The translations under genes were made by a program, and so were the position numbers. From positions 47,640,260 through 47,704,259 of the forward strand of contig NC_044567.1 in NCBI RefSeq assembly GCF_007565055.1: a DNA stretch of 64,000 nucleotides, in the 5' to 3' direction. Below are positions 47,331 through 58,739 of this stretch, piece after piece (position 1 is the first letter of the stretch; the number at the start of each line of letters is the position of its first letter). The stretch comes from Rhinopithecus roxellana. Taxonomy: Eukaryota; Chordata; Mammalia; Primates; Cercopithecidae. The notes below the pieces were generated by a model. The model made no database searches. It saw only the letters and a program-made list of their open reading frames with translations, and was not told where the DNA came from.

Positions 47331-48517
47331 TCAGCCCCCCCACCCCCAGCACAGAGCTGCAGGCTGCCAGGTTATCCTCTCACAACTCTCAGGGTGATTG
47401 GCAAGTTTAGGCAGCAACTGCCAGTTAATAGCAGAAAGAGAAGTTGGGAAGAGGGAAGTCAGGGGCCCAGTGCATGTAGGTGTGTGGGTGGGAGAAGGGT
47501 GCAAAGGTGATAAGAGGAGAAGAAGACTGGCATAAGGACTTAGGTCTGGCATCATTAAGACCTAGTGAGAACCTGGTATGCAGAGATGGAGGGCTTCAAG
47601 AGGGTCTTTCTCTTGGTGGGATGGTTCTCTGATCACCTGTACACTCCATCAGTGAAGGACGGGTCCCCCGCTCTAAACAGTATGAGATGGCTGATCACAT
47701 GACACCTGACACTGAACAGATGAGATGAATAGCACATAGAATTAGTGTCACCTATACTCACAGCCTGAGGGAGGAGGATACTGTATGCCATGCAGTCACC
47801 CACAGGGGTTCCACTTGGGAGCAGGGTGAACCAGCAGAGGCTGTGGAAGGCAGGCTTTGTATTAGGATGGTGCAAGAGTAATTGTGTTTTTTGCCATTAA
47901 AAGTACTGTCAAAAATCGCAATTACTTTTGCACCAAGCTAATAGTAAAAAGAGGGTGAGATGCCCCCTGACTCCCGCAGGAAGATGTGATTAGCTTTTTT
48001 GTGTGGGCTGGCAGGGACTTGAGACTCATAGGTTAAGAACTGGATGGGTGCAGCTGATCTGATAATAGAGGAACTAGCCAGGTGGGGAGCCTCTCCTACC
48101 TGGTGGGGAGCACATCCGAAAGCAGAACTCAGGGTCAGATCTTTGGGGCCTGTGAGCACTTGAAAGCACTTCAAGGAAGCTCTTGAAATTTTAGGCCTTA
48201 CAATACAAATGGACCAAATGCCTTTGCCTAGCCTCTTTCTGTGGGATCCATCCTTCCCTTGTTGTAGGGATCCCTTGGTTCATAGAAATCATAGGGCAAC
48301 TAGCAGATTTTCATGCCTATATCTGCCCATGGTACACATTGAAGGCTGATTTGCTTCTAAACAATACTTCAACCAACACTCATGTGGCAGGCATTCATGA
48401 GTGCAGGGAGAGTTCACATGTGAGGACCTGGTAGGTGGGTAGTAGTGGATGAGGTCACAATCTGGATGGAACTTGAAGAGTATCCAATTTCATTCCTAAA
48501 GCAACCTTTTGAAATAG
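47331..48517. other. no gene recognised (apart from MADE1)
   Basis: Probably the end of the degraded ERV interior and then unassigned sequence before the WAP-like exon. Confidence 0.4.
47862..47941. mobile_element. MADE1 mariner MITE (miR-548-type palindrome)
   Basis: Exactly 80 bp, an imperfect palindrome from ttaggatggtgcaagagtaa to attacttttgcaccaagcta. TA dinucleotides flank both sides (47860-47861 and 47942-47943), as expected for mariner. This family is the source of the miR-548 hairpins; whether this copy is expressed is unknown. Confidence 0.95.
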
Positions 48518-48671
48518 GTGCCTTCCTGGACCTGCCAAAAGGAACCTATGGTATTTGTGTTAACATCTGCCCAGGAGACAAATCCTGTCCAGGGGAAAGA
48601 GATGCCAAAGCAATGGCTGTGGCCATGTGTGCAAAGTTGTTCCTGAAACAAGTCAAAGCCAGCTCCTGAGA
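48518..48671 (+). pseudogene. WAP (four-disulfide core) exon remnant 1
   Basis: An AG at 48516-48517 precedes an open stretch. In frame with 48445 it reads LPKGTYGICVNICPGDKSCP, with Cys at 48556, 48568 and 48586 spaced C-x3-C-x5-C as in WAP domains. The CC pair of the domain is missing. After a shift the second half continues in another frame as SNGCGHVCK (48609-48635), the usual WAP end. So this looks like a WFDC-type exon with a small deletion and frameshift. Family relation is by motif and memory of mouse Wfdc18 (SNGCGHVCKPP). Not functional as it stands. Confidence 0.72.
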
Positions 48672-48679
48672 TGCTCCCA

Positions 48680-49933
48680 GGGGAAAACGACACATTGGTC
48701 TTCCTTAGGATAACCACAGCGAAGCAGGAATTGTTTTGACTATTCCAGGATTCCTGCCTGCCTTATCTGAGCTTTTCTGTTTTCCTGGCTTCCCTGAACC
48801 ACGCTTAGAAGCACGCTAAGCAGTTAAGAAGAGATAGCTTGATCCTGGACATAGCCCAATTGTCAATACAGCTGTCCATCTTCTGTGGACTTTTGGGCTT
48901 ATTTCAGCCTGACAACAGGGTGGGTGATGGGCAGGAGAGAAAGAAAAGGGACCAGCAATCACGGGGCAGCTGCTATGTGTTACGTGCCTAAATAACAAGA
49001 AGAATATGAAAAGGTCACCATCCTCAAGTGCTTTCAGTCTAGTTAGGGAGATAGAGCCATAAAACAAATTAAAAAGCAGGCAACAAGGGAACAGAGATCT
49101 CAGGAAGCAGTGCAGAGCCAGCAACTTTACCAAGAAGAGTCTTCAGAGAGGAAATAATAATCTGAGCTAGATCTTGACAAAGAGCGGGAGTTAACAGAGA
49201 GAAGAGGACAAGCCAAGCAGAGGAAGCAGCAGTCACATTGCCCTGGATGAGCCAAAGTCGTAGAGATTTAGAGCAGGGGAGGATGTGGCAAGACACTCCC
49301 CACAGGGTAGTGGCAGGGAGAAATCTGGAAGAGGAGGATCAAAACAGAGTCTGAAGCACCTTAAACACCCTACTTGGATTCGAATGGGGCACCATGGTAG
49401 GTGTTTAAGCAGGGAATGGCTCATGATAAATTCTGTATTTTATGTCAACAGCAGTGATATCCATGCAGGTGGAGGCACAGACCTTTATAAGAGTTGCAGG
49501 TCACTTCTTCAGAAGATTCTTCACCCATCCCCAAGCCCTGGTTGTTCTTCATCCTCGGAACTACAAACCTGGAAGAAATAGCCTTATTTTAATTACTCAA
49601 TTTCGGAAATTTCCACAGGTAAACTTCTATCTAGAAAATCTTAATCCTAAAAATGCTTATCCAGAATAAACTGTTCTGGCATTATCCAATCTGAGTCTTT
49701 ACACTATGTAAGGTCTCTAAGGGGCCCTTTCTGGACTAGTGACATCATAAGTAGCATAAAAGTCGCATAAAAATAATAAGGCCCATGTATGTAGAAGCAA
49801 TTCTGGGGATTCTAAGAAGACAAAGTCCCTCAAGTCCCTTCCTACATCCTTAGTGGCCTCTGAATATTACTGCCATCTGTGTAAGGGTGAGTGGGGCTTG
49901 CCCTCTGCTTAGCCTCCACGGGAGGAGGAAGAT
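48680..49933. other. no gene recognised
   Basis: Unassigned; the stretch 49010-49440 looks like an old interspersed repeat (agtctagttagggagataga ... ctgagctagatcttgacaaa). Open frames have no signature. Confidence 0.45.
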
Positions 49934-50296
49934 TGTATTAGTGTTTTCATTAATATGCTGCTAATAAAGACATACCTGAAACTGGGTAAATTATTTTAAA
50001 AAGGATTAATGGACTCAGTTCCACATGGCTGAGGAGGCCTCACAATTATGATGGAAGGTGAAGGAGGAGCAAAGGAACGTCTTACATGGTGGGAGGCAAG
50101 AGAGAATGAGAGTCGGGTGAAAGGGGTTTCCCCTTATAAACCCATCAGATCTCATGAGACATACTCACTAACAGTATGGGGGAAACCACCTCCATGACTC
50201 AATTATCTCCCACTGGGTCCCTCCTACAACTTGTGGGAATTATGGGAGCTACAATTCAAGATGAGATTTGGGTGGGGACACAGCCAAACAATATCA
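49934..50296 (-). repeat. solo MST/THE1-type LTR (ERVL-MaLR)
   Basis: Reverse LTR: tgtattagtgttttcattaa ... gacacagccaaacaatatca, 363 bp. Perfect 5-bp target duplication aagat at 49929-49933 and 50297-50301. Confidence 0.95.
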
Positions 50297-50371
50297 AAGA
50301 TGTAGGGTAGACTGAGGGAGCACCAAAAGGTGGGAGTCAGAGTTGGGTCGTAGAGAAGGAAGGAAGAAGTT

Positions 50372-50632
50372 GGCTACCTGCGGAGGCTCACACCTATAAT
50401 CCCAGCACTGTGGGAGGCTGAGGCAAGCAGATCACTTGAGGTCAGGAGTTTGAGACCAGCCTGGCCAACATGGTGAAACCACATCTCTACTAAAAACACA
50501 AAAATTAGCCAGGCATGATAACGCGTGCCTGTAGTCCCAGCTACTCGGGAGGTTGAGACAGGAGAATTGCTTGAACCTGGGAGTAGGCCGCAATGAGCCA
50601 AGATCGCACCACTGCACTCCAGCCTGGGTAAC
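50372..50632 (+). repeat. Alu, 3' part rearranged
   Basis: Forward Alu up to ccagcctgggtaacag, without poly(A) tail. It is joined to a short piece in the opposite direction. Confidence 0.9.
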
Positions 50633-50654
50633 AGGCTGCCACCATACCCAGCCT
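50633..50654 (-). repeat. tiny inverted Alu piece
   Basis: gctgccaccatacccagcct is the reverse of an Alu 5' start, joined to the forward Alu end. Confidence 0.6.
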
Positions 50655-50690
50655 GAATACTGATTTTTATTAGTTTTCAGATAGTCTGGA

Positions 50691-51019
50691 AATCAGCAAA
50701 CCACAGCCCACAGGCCAAATCCAAGCCACCTCCTGGTTCTGCACATCCCATGAGCTAAACTGATCTCTGCATTTTAAAATGTTTAAAATACAAACAGACA
50801 CATATACTAATAATATTTGGTGATATGTAAGATAATATGAAATTCAAATTTTAGTGCTTGTAAAGTTTCATTTGAACATAACTACATTAATTACTTTCCA
50901 TATCTTCCATGGCTGCTTTTGAGTCACAATGTCAGACTTAAGGAGTCACAACAAAGACTGAATGGCCTGTGAAGCCCTATCTACTTCCTTCCCTTCACAG
51001 AAAAAGTTTGTTGACCCCT
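50691..51019 (+). mobile_element. hAT-type short element
   Basis: 329 bp with cagcaaaccacagcccacag at the left and aaaaagtttgttgacccc at the right, the pattern of hAT ends. A perfect 8-bp target duplication agtctgga is at 50683-50690 and 51020-51027. Family name not fixed (Tip100/Arthur/Zaphod-like). Confidence 0.85.
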
Positions 51020-51249
51020 AGTCTGGATCCAGCAAATGAAAAAAAGATATAATTTCAGAAAACTACATTGTATGATATAACAAAAATGGATAAATGGGTT
51101 TTCCATCTCCGGTAGCATTTTTTAATCTTCCCTTCCTCCCACAAAGAGATTTATAATTTAAAAGATAAAAAAAGTCACTCCAAAAACAAAGGAAACAAAA
51201 AGTCAGAGATCAGAAAGCAGCCCTACTATGTATCCCGAGTTTTTTGTTT

Positions 51250-51555
51250 GTTTTTTGTTTGTTTGTTTGTTTGTTTTTGACAGAGTCTTGCTCTGTCACC
51301 AGGCTGGAGTGCATTGGTGTGATCTCGGCTCACTGCAACCTCCACCTTCTGGGTTCAAGTGATTCTCCTGCCTCAGCCTCCCTAGTAGCTGGGACTACAA
51401 GCATGCACCACCACACCTGGCTAATTTTTGTATTTTTAGTAGAGGTGGGATTTCACCATGTTGGCCAGGATGGTCTCAATCTCCTGACCTTGTGATCTGC
51501 CTGCCTCTGCCTTCCAAAGTGCTGGGATTACAGGAGTGAGCTAACATGCCCGGCC
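51250..51555 (-). repeat. Alu with (GTTT)n tail
   Basis: Reverse Alu after a TTTG-rich tail, ending catgcccggcc. Confidence 0.95.
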
Positions 51556-51702
51556 ATATCATGACTTTAATTCAAATATGTATTAGCCCAAATACACATT
51601 CCAAATGATCTTGACACTAACCCAAGCATTAAATTGAAATATTATCAGAATATTCTCAGAACAAACGCATATATGCAAAAATGTATATAACTACTGATCA
51701 GA

Positions 51703-51703
51703 T

Positions 51704-51748
<45 letters not shown>

Positions 51749-51749
51749 T
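51703..51749 (+). repeat. (GATA)n microsatellite
   Basis: About 11 units of gata/ataG. Confidence 0.97.
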
Positions 51750-51881
51750 AGTACAATATCTCTAGAAGAGAACCCAAGAAATTATAATAGTCGTTCTTCC
51801 TGGAGAGATAACAGGGTGGGAGGTATTGGAACTCAGAATGGGGAGGAAAGGGGAGGAAAATTTCTTTTCTTTTTCTTTCTC

Positions 51882-52185
51882 TTTTCTTTTTTTTGTTTTT
51901 TGAGACCAGGTGTCACTCTGGTTGCCCAGGCTGGAGTGCAGTGGCACAATCTCAGCTCACTGCTGCCTCCATCTCCTAGGCTCAGGTGATTCTCCCAGCT
52001 TAGCTTCCCAGGTAGCTGGAACAACAGGCGCACACCCCCAAGCCCAGCTAATTTTTTGTATTTTTAGTAGAGATGGGGTTTCGCCATGTTGCCCAGGATG
52101 GTCTTGAACTCCTGGACTCAAGCAATCTGCCCACCTTGGCCTCCCAAAGTGCTGGGATTACAGGTGTGAGCCAATGCACCCAGCC
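51882..52185 (-). repeat. Alu
   Basis: Reverse Alu with a T/C-rich tail, ending atgcacccagcc. Confidence 0.93.
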
Positions 52186-52359
52186 AGAAAATTATTACTT
52201 TTCATTTTATAAGGACACTAATTCCATTCATAAGGACTGCACTATTGTGATCTATTCACCTCCACAACTCCTCCGTCATCTCCTAATACAATCACGTTGG
52301 TGATTGGTTTCAACATATGAATTTGGGGGGAACACAAACATTCAATGGACATAGCATGT

Positions 52360-52530
52360 GGAATGACACAGTAGAGACTTGGAACAGTGGTGGAGGGTAG
52401 GAGAGGGTAGATGATGAGGAATTACCTAATGGGTACAATGTACATTATTCAGGTACCCGGACTTCACCAATACACAATCTATGCATGTAACTATAGTACA
52501 CTTGTACCCCATACATTTATATGAAAAAAA
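52360..52530 (+). repeat. old L1 3' end
   Basis: Contains gggtacaatgtacattattc and acacttgtaccccatacatt, typical of L1M/L1PB 3' ends. Confidence 0.75.
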
Positions 52531-53320
52531 GGAGAATAAGGCCAAACCATGTCCTTCCATAGACTTCCCTGGTGTTGTCTGCTCACTGCCAAGCCATCTG
52601 TGGGTGGAGTTCAGTGCATTTTCTCCAGATACTCTCAAATATACAAGACCCTGCAAGGGTGAGAATGGCATTGATTCTCATTCCTCCTCAGTCTACTTGT
52701 CACACTGTGTTCTGGGAAGAAATGGTGTGAGAGAAAATGATACCGCTCTCTAATGGGATTCAGAAGTACCGTGAGTCATTGAGCTAGAGAACACAGGCAG
52801 GTAACCATCTCTCCAACCTCCCTTCTATCTGTCTGTAGCCTGGACACCCCATGGCAGACATTAGCTTTACTCAATTTGTGCAAATAACCAGGGGCTATCA
52901 CACCAGTCCATCAGGTGGCTCTGCCAGGTACCTGTTCAGATCTGCAGAACTCAGAAGCAATTGGGAACAGACTCACCCTGAAGGAAAGAAGAAAGTCTAA
53001 GCTCAGTAATGAGGCCTTGTTTGCTGGAGCAAAGGGAACTGATCAGGCTTGGAAACTGTGGCCTGGATTCGTCCCCAGCTTCTTGAATTATACTGGAGTC
53101 ACTGGGGCCAAGGGAAAAAGGGAGAAGCAAGCCAAAAATAAGTTTTCCCTAAAAACTGTGAGAAGATTGAAGGCTCTGGAACTGAAACCACAATCTCAAG
53201 CTAAATCTCAGTCCAGCACCCAACAAGTTCCTGGCCACTGCTGCTTTCTGGCATGTGTTCCAAGATACCCAATTTGGGACCAGTGATTCCCTATCTGAGA
53301 CTCTGATGTATTCTAAATCA
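52531..53320. other. no gene recognised
   Basis: The 123-codon frame 52915-53286 is Lys/Gln-rich and without domain; no other feature. Confidence 0.45.
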
Positions 53321-53475
53321 AGTTTATATCTGTATATACACATACAAATTTACCCGAGTTGCCCCGTAGACTTTGTCAAAAATACGTGTGCAAGATGTGG
53401 GATATATGAGAACTCTCTGTACTATCTTTGTAACTTTTGTAAATCTAAAACTATTCTGAATGAAACATTCATGAA
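53321..53475 (+). repeat. old L1 3' end
   Basis: gagaactctctgtactatct followed by gtaacttttgtaaatctaaa matches L1M 3' sequence. Confidence 0.65.
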
Positions 53476-53539
53476 ATATGTGAGGGAGCAGGTATTTCCC
53501 AAGGCCCCTCCTCAACTGTAATAATAAAGCCGTGCTATG

Positions 53540-53735
53540 TGGGCCATAAGCACGGGCTTTGAAGTCACACAGATGAGTTCAAATCTTGGCTCTGACATTT
53601 TCTATCTTGGGTAGCATGGTCAAATTGAATATATGTCCTAAGTTCCAATGCCTCACTTAGCAAATGGAAATAATAGTTTCTGCCTCTGGGGTGGTCTGTT
53701 AAATGGAAAAATAGTAAGAAAATTAAAGCTTACTG
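53540..53735 (+). repeat. MIR SINE
   Basis: gcacgggctttgaagtcaca, aatcttggctctgacatttt, tagcaaatggaaataatag. Confidence 0.8.
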
Positions 53736-53747
53736 AGAGCCTATCAA

Positions 53748-54063
53748 GGCCGGGAGTGGTGGCTCACGCCTGTAATCCCAGCACTTTGGGAGGCCAAGGC
53801 AGGTGGGTTACCTGAGGTCAGGCATTCAAGACCAGCCTGGCCAACATGGGGAAACCCCGTCTTTACTAAAAATACAAAAAATTAGCCAGGCATGGTGGTA
53901 GGTGCCTGCAATCCCAGTTACTCAGGAGGCTGAGGCAGGAGAATCGTTTGAATGCAGGAGGTGGAAGTTGCAGTGAGCCGAGCGCCATCACACTCTGGCC
54001 TAGGCAACAAGAGCGAAACTCCGTCTCAACAACAACAACAACAACAACAAAAAGAGTCTGACC
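53748..54063 (+). repeat. Alu with (CAA)n tail
   Basis: Forward Alu flanked by agcctatcaa at 53738-53747 and 54064-54073. Confidence 0.95.
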
Positions 54064-54357
54064 AGCCTATCAAAAGGTTAGTGCTCAAAAATTGGCATTA
54101 ATAGTATCTGCATGCTACCAAGTCCATAAACCTTTGTCCCCTCTAGCAGGAGGGCATGCCTCCTCTAGATCCAAACGTCCAAACGTGGCAAAGGAAGACA
54201 TGCAAAAGAACGCTCAGAACCAGAGACAAAATGGAGTTAATGATTGTCCTTATTACATATGTGGTCTTTCACTGAGTAATCTATTTTATTTGTGTAATGT
54301 CTCTCACTCTCTTTCTCTCTCTCTTACTATTCATTGTGTATTTTAAAAGGGTTTTAG

Positions 54358-54630
54358 GCCGGGTGCAGTGGCTCACTCCTGTAATCCCAGCACTTTGGGA
54401 AGTCGAGGTCGGGAGTTGGAGACCAGCCTGGCCAACATGGTGAAACTCCGTCTCTACTAAAATTACAAAAAATTAGCTGGGAGTGGTGGCTGGCACCTGT
54501 AATCCCAGCTACTAGGGAGGCTGAGGCAGAAGAATCACTTGAACCCAGGAGGTGGAGGTTGCAGTGAGCCAAGATCATGCCGCTGCACTCCAGCTCGGGC
54601 TACAGTGCGAGACATTGTCTCAAAAAAAAG
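54358..54630 (+). repeat. Alu
   Basis: Forward Alu (ggccgggtgcagtggctcac), with a short internal deletion and G-rich tail edge. Confidence 0.95.
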
Positions 54631-54639
54631 GGGGCGGGG

Positions 54640-55690
54640 TTTAATTTTGTTCTAATGGTTGCCTTACACTACGGCCGTTAAGTACGATCCTTGGTCTTTC
54701 TTGTTTTGAATTATCATCTGTAGGTGTCCTGATATGAGTCATATTAATAACAAAACTAGCTAAGGCTAATTCTTTTCCTTCCACCATTCCCCGTCCCCTG
54801 CCAAGGCAGCTGATCTGAAGTAATATCCCTTTCTTCCCCTTCTAATCATTCCAAGGTACTCATCAGCCTTGCTCTGCTTTTCATATACTCTTTCCAGACC
54901 ACTCCCACTCCTGCTTATTTTATTTTTAGAAAGTAATTTTCTTTTTTAGGTTCTTTACAATTTATTTCCTACAGTATCCATTTTATAAATCTGAAGATCT
55001 AGATTTTATATTTCATTAGTATGAGGGTAATTTTATATGAAACCTGTTATGGAAAGCCCCCCTAGGCCCAAGATTATCTAGAAAATATCCATGTTTAAGA
55101 AGATCTCAACTCTGATGTGGAGCCCCATTTGGAACATAGCCTTCTTATGGCTTGTGTGATTCTGTCAAGTTTTGGTACAATGTTCCAAGGTCCTTGAAAT
55201 TCTAGTAATTCTTCTGTTGTTGCAATTTCTAATATTCTGAATCAGTTTAGTGGAATAACTTTAAAAGGCAAGATAATTATTGAAAAAAATCCTATAGTAT
55301 GTGCAATTGCTTATTTACATTAACCTGTGCTATGAAAATTGTTCACATGTCTTATTGTTTTTTACATTTACATCCCTAATTTGGCAATAAAAAAATTAGG
55401 TTTCCCTGCCTCAACTTTCAATGTATTGTGTTTACATTTGTCAGAGGCATATTGTGCTCAGATTGTCAGAGCATAGAGCTGTTGCAAACACTCTCTTCTT
55501 CAACTATTATTTGATGTTACTTCTATAGTAAATATATATTTAATGGCCTACTTGGTCCCCATTTTGATGTCTCGTCAGTTGCTTGACTGGCTGAAGCTTG
55601 ATCTCTAGTGGATTTCTCAGGGAGTTGTCATGGGAACGCTGTTCCCCGTCATCTCCATCATACCTCATTCCCTTCCTCAGTTTCCCCGGC
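54640..55690. other. no gene recognised; possibly old L1 3' UTR
   Basis: A/T-rich sequence without clear motifs. The 100-codon frame at 55598-55900 overlaps L1-like sequence and is not supported. Confidence 0.4.
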
Positions 55691-55927
55691 ACAGATGCAG
55701 AGACCTCATGGGTCTGGTGGGTGATGATGATGGCCTTTGTCCCCGCCCTTCCACTTCTATTTTGGAGTTGGAGGGGAAATCTTCCTTCTAGTTTTACTGT
55801 CTTTGTGCTTTGTTTGACTTTTGCTGGTTTAATTGTTCTGTGTGTTTTGAATGGGGAGGTTTTGGAAGATTCAAAAACTATGTCAATACTACATAATTAA
55901 AACCACCTTCCCAGAATTTGACTTTTT

Positions 55928-56224
55928 TCTTTTCTTTTTTTTTTTGAGACAGAGTCTCACTCTGTCACTCAGGCTGGAGTGCAATGGCGTGATCTCAGCT
56001 CACTGCAGCCTCCACCTCCCCGGTTCAAGCGATTCTCCTGCCTCAGCCTCCCGAGTAACTGGGACTACAGGCACCCGACACCACGCCCAGCTAATTTTTT
56101 GTATTTTTGGTAGAGTCGGGGTTTCACTGTGGTAGCCTGGATGGTCTCAATCTTCTGACCTCATGATCTGCCCACCTTGCCTCCCAAAGTGCTGGGATTA
56201 CAGGTGTGAGCCACTGTGCCTGGC
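55928..56224 (-). repeat. Alu in L1
   Basis: Reverse Alu, ending ccactgtgcctggcc. Confidence 0.95.
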
Positions 56225-56507
56225 CTATTTTTAAGAATTTCTAACTCCCACCTTTGTGATTTGTCGATTCAATCCTTTTGCCCATTTTTCCATTAGGTTG
56301 TCTGTGTTATCTTTATGGACTTGTCACGGATTCTGGATACAAGCAGTGTGTTGTGTGCATGTGCTGTGAACATTTTCATCCAACGGGGCTTCCCTTTTCA
56401 CTCTCTTAATCATGTCATTTGATGAAGAAAACTCCCCATTTGTAATGAGATCCAATTTATCTGCCTATCTTTATAATCAATGATGTTTCTGTAACATTTA
56501 AGAAATC

Positions 56508-56816
56508 AGCCAGGCGTGGTGGCTCACACCTGTAATCCCAGCACTTTGGGAGGCCGAGGTGGGTGGATCACCTGAGGTCAGGAGTTCGAGACCAGCTTGG
56601 CCAACATGGTGAAACCCCATCTACTAAAAATACAAACATTAGCTGGGCACGGTGATGGGCACCTGTAATCCCAGCTACTTGGGAGGCTGAGGCAGGAGAA
56701 TCGCTTGAACTCAGGAGGCGGAGGTTGCAGTGAGCCGAGATCGTGCCATTGCACTCCAGCCTAGGTGATGAGGGCGAAACTGTCTCAAAACAAAAAAAGA
56801 AAACAAAACAAAAGAA
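56508..56816 (+). repeat. Alu in L1
   Basis: Forward Alu flanked by aagaaatc at 56500-56507 and 56817-56824. Confidence 0.95.
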
Positions 56817-57528
56817 AAGAAATCTTTGCCTATTCCAAGATCATGAAACTATTTCTACAATATTTTCTAGAAGCTTTATTGTTTCTTCTTGCACATTTAG
56901 GTCCATGATCCATTTGAAACAGATTTCTGTGTGTGGTGTGAGGTAGGAGTCGAGGTCCCTTTTTGTTTATATGAATAAGCCAATTAAGCCAGCTACCTTT
57001 ACTGAAAAAGCATTCTTTCCCTCTTTGAACTGCAGTGGCTCATAAATCATGAGATGGTGTGTTTTTGTTACACTGGTCTATCTGGTATCTTGCATTGCTA
57101 TTGCATTTACTGCCACATTATAATAAATCCTGATAAATGGTAGCTTAAGTTCCTCAACTTTGTTAAAGATTGTCTTGATTATTCTGGCCTTTTGGAATTT
57201 TCATATAAGTTTTAGAATCAGTTTATCAATTTTCATGAAAAATCCTTCTAAGATTTTGACTGAGATTGTATTAAATTTATTGTTGAATTTGGGGAAAACT
57301 GACAGCGTTATAATAATGAATCTTCTAATCCACAAACATGACACATCCCTCCATTTATTAAGGCACCTACAAGTTGTTCTTAGTAATGTGTAATTTTCTG
57401 CACAATATTTTTTAGATTTATCTCCAGGTAATTGATGGTTTTGATAATATGTTAAAAGGCATTTGAAAATGCCTTTTTTTCAAGATGTAAGACTTAAAAG
57501 CTTTTAATTGAGTCTCTCCTCTGACCAG

Positions 57529-57659
57529 GCATCTGTGTGCACCAATGCAGAAAAGACAGGGACTATGAGGAAGGAAAATGTTGCATCAGGAAGGGCTGTG
57601 GCCACATCTGTGTCCCTCCGCCATATCTGTGTCCCTCCACCCCCTTAGTCCTCAAGCAG
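57529..57659 (+). pseudogene. WAP (four-disulfide core) exon remnant 2
   Basis: A 131-bp exon-like stretch between a good acceptor (ctctcctctgaccag) and a good donor (gtaagt at 57660). Reading from 57531 it gives ICVHQCRKDRDYEEGKCC, then IRKGCGHICVPPP. The Cys positions C-x3-C-x5-(Tyr)-x4-CC-x4-C-x3-C fit a WAP domain; the fourth Cys is changed to Tyr (tat at 57564). Frame is open through the donor. An in-frame stop just before the acceptor supports the exon edge. No signal-peptide exon was found, so gene status is unproven; best call is a decayed WFDC-type gene. Confidence 0.78.
57602..57639 (+). repeat. 19-bp tandem duplication in WAP exon 2
   Basis: ccacatctgtgtccctccg is followed by ccatatctgtgtccctcca, differing at two bases. 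It repeats the codons for the last WAP cysteine (57609) as a second Cys. Confidence 0.9.
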
Positions 57660-58355
57660 GTAAGTCCTGATTTCCTCCACCTGGCCTGTCCAGGACTGAT
57701 TAAGGATTTGGTGCTACCTGGATTTTCACAGTAGTGTGGTCACCCAGAAATGTGACAGAAATGCCCCCAAAGGCCTGAGGGCTCCTCCTGCTCTCACCCT
57801 TCCTGAGGGAAGGGCTGATCTTAAGACCTGTTAACCCCACATTTTCAAGTATGAGAATCCTGAAAAGTCATTTCATATTTCCCAAGGAATAGATACTCAT
57901 TATAGTGAAGTCAGATATATAGAACAAAGAGATGGTAAAACTTGCTCATAATCTCATTACCAGCCAATAAACATAGTTACATGTTTTATCATGCCCTTTC
58001 CTACTTTGATCCAGGGGGTGTGTGTGCAAAATAATCAAGGCATCACACTCTACATAATTTTGAACCTCTTCTTTTTTTTTCACTCAACAATATATAGTAA
58101 ATAAGTTTCCCTGTCAGTGGAAGTATTTCTACAATTTCATTTTACCCCCAAGGATTTACATCATTCTCACTATGTGGATATACCACATTTTATTTACTAA
58201 TTCTTGACCAATGGACATTTAGTTTTCAAAAGGTTCCCTTAGAATGAAATCTTTCCATGCATAGTTGCTTGTTTCCTCAGGAAATATTCTTTGTCTTGGT
58301 GAAAAAACATGCATTTTTTACAGTTTAATTTTATTTAATTTTTAGAGACCCCTAA
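57660..58355. other. no gene recognised; old LINE-like sequence
   Basis: Flank of the WAP-like exon, then A/T-rich sequence resembling an old LINE 3' part (gatataccacattttattta, tgaccaatggacatttag). Confidence 0.45.
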
Positions 58356-58470
58356 AAAATTAGAGATCCCTGTTGCCTAGGCTGGTCTCAAAATTCTGGG
58401 CTCAAGTTATCCTCCCACCTCAGCCTCCTAAGTAGCTGGGATTGCAGACATATGCCACTGTATTTTATGT
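58356..58470 (-). repeat. Alu monomer (FLAM-like)
   Basis: Single reverse monomer: ttgcctaggctggtctcaaa, then ctcccacctcagcctcctaa. Confidence 0.75.
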
Positions 58471-58739
58471 ATTTTAAACTCCAAAAATACATTGCCAAAT
58501 TGCTGTTATGAGGATACATTTTTTATGCCAAAAAGTTTTCATCAACCTCCAAATACTGGATATAGTTTAATTTTTCACTATTTGACGGTAGGTATAATTT
58601 CATATGAGTTTATAATTTTAAGTCACGTACATTAAAAAAAAAACCCTCAATTATGTTTGTGAAATATTTACTTGTTGGGAGGAATGTTTCAACAATCTTT
58701 TGTAATAAGTTGGAATCCCCTAGAGTAAGAAAAGGATGA

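Larger units (their letters stand above)
55700..57475 (-). repeat. old L1 (L1M) split by two Alus
   Basis: Reverse L1 pieces: ggttttggaagattcaaaaa, then cccatttttccattaggttg, then ttctggccttttggaatttt and aatttattgttgaatttggg. Confidence 0.75.

Noticed and set aside
52915..53286. 123-codon Lys-rich frame, considered as a gene
   Set aside because: No domain, no splice or promoter context.
55598..55900. hydrophobic 100-codon + strand frame
   Set aside because: Overlaps old reverse L1 3' sequence; hydrophobicity comes from T-rich DNA.
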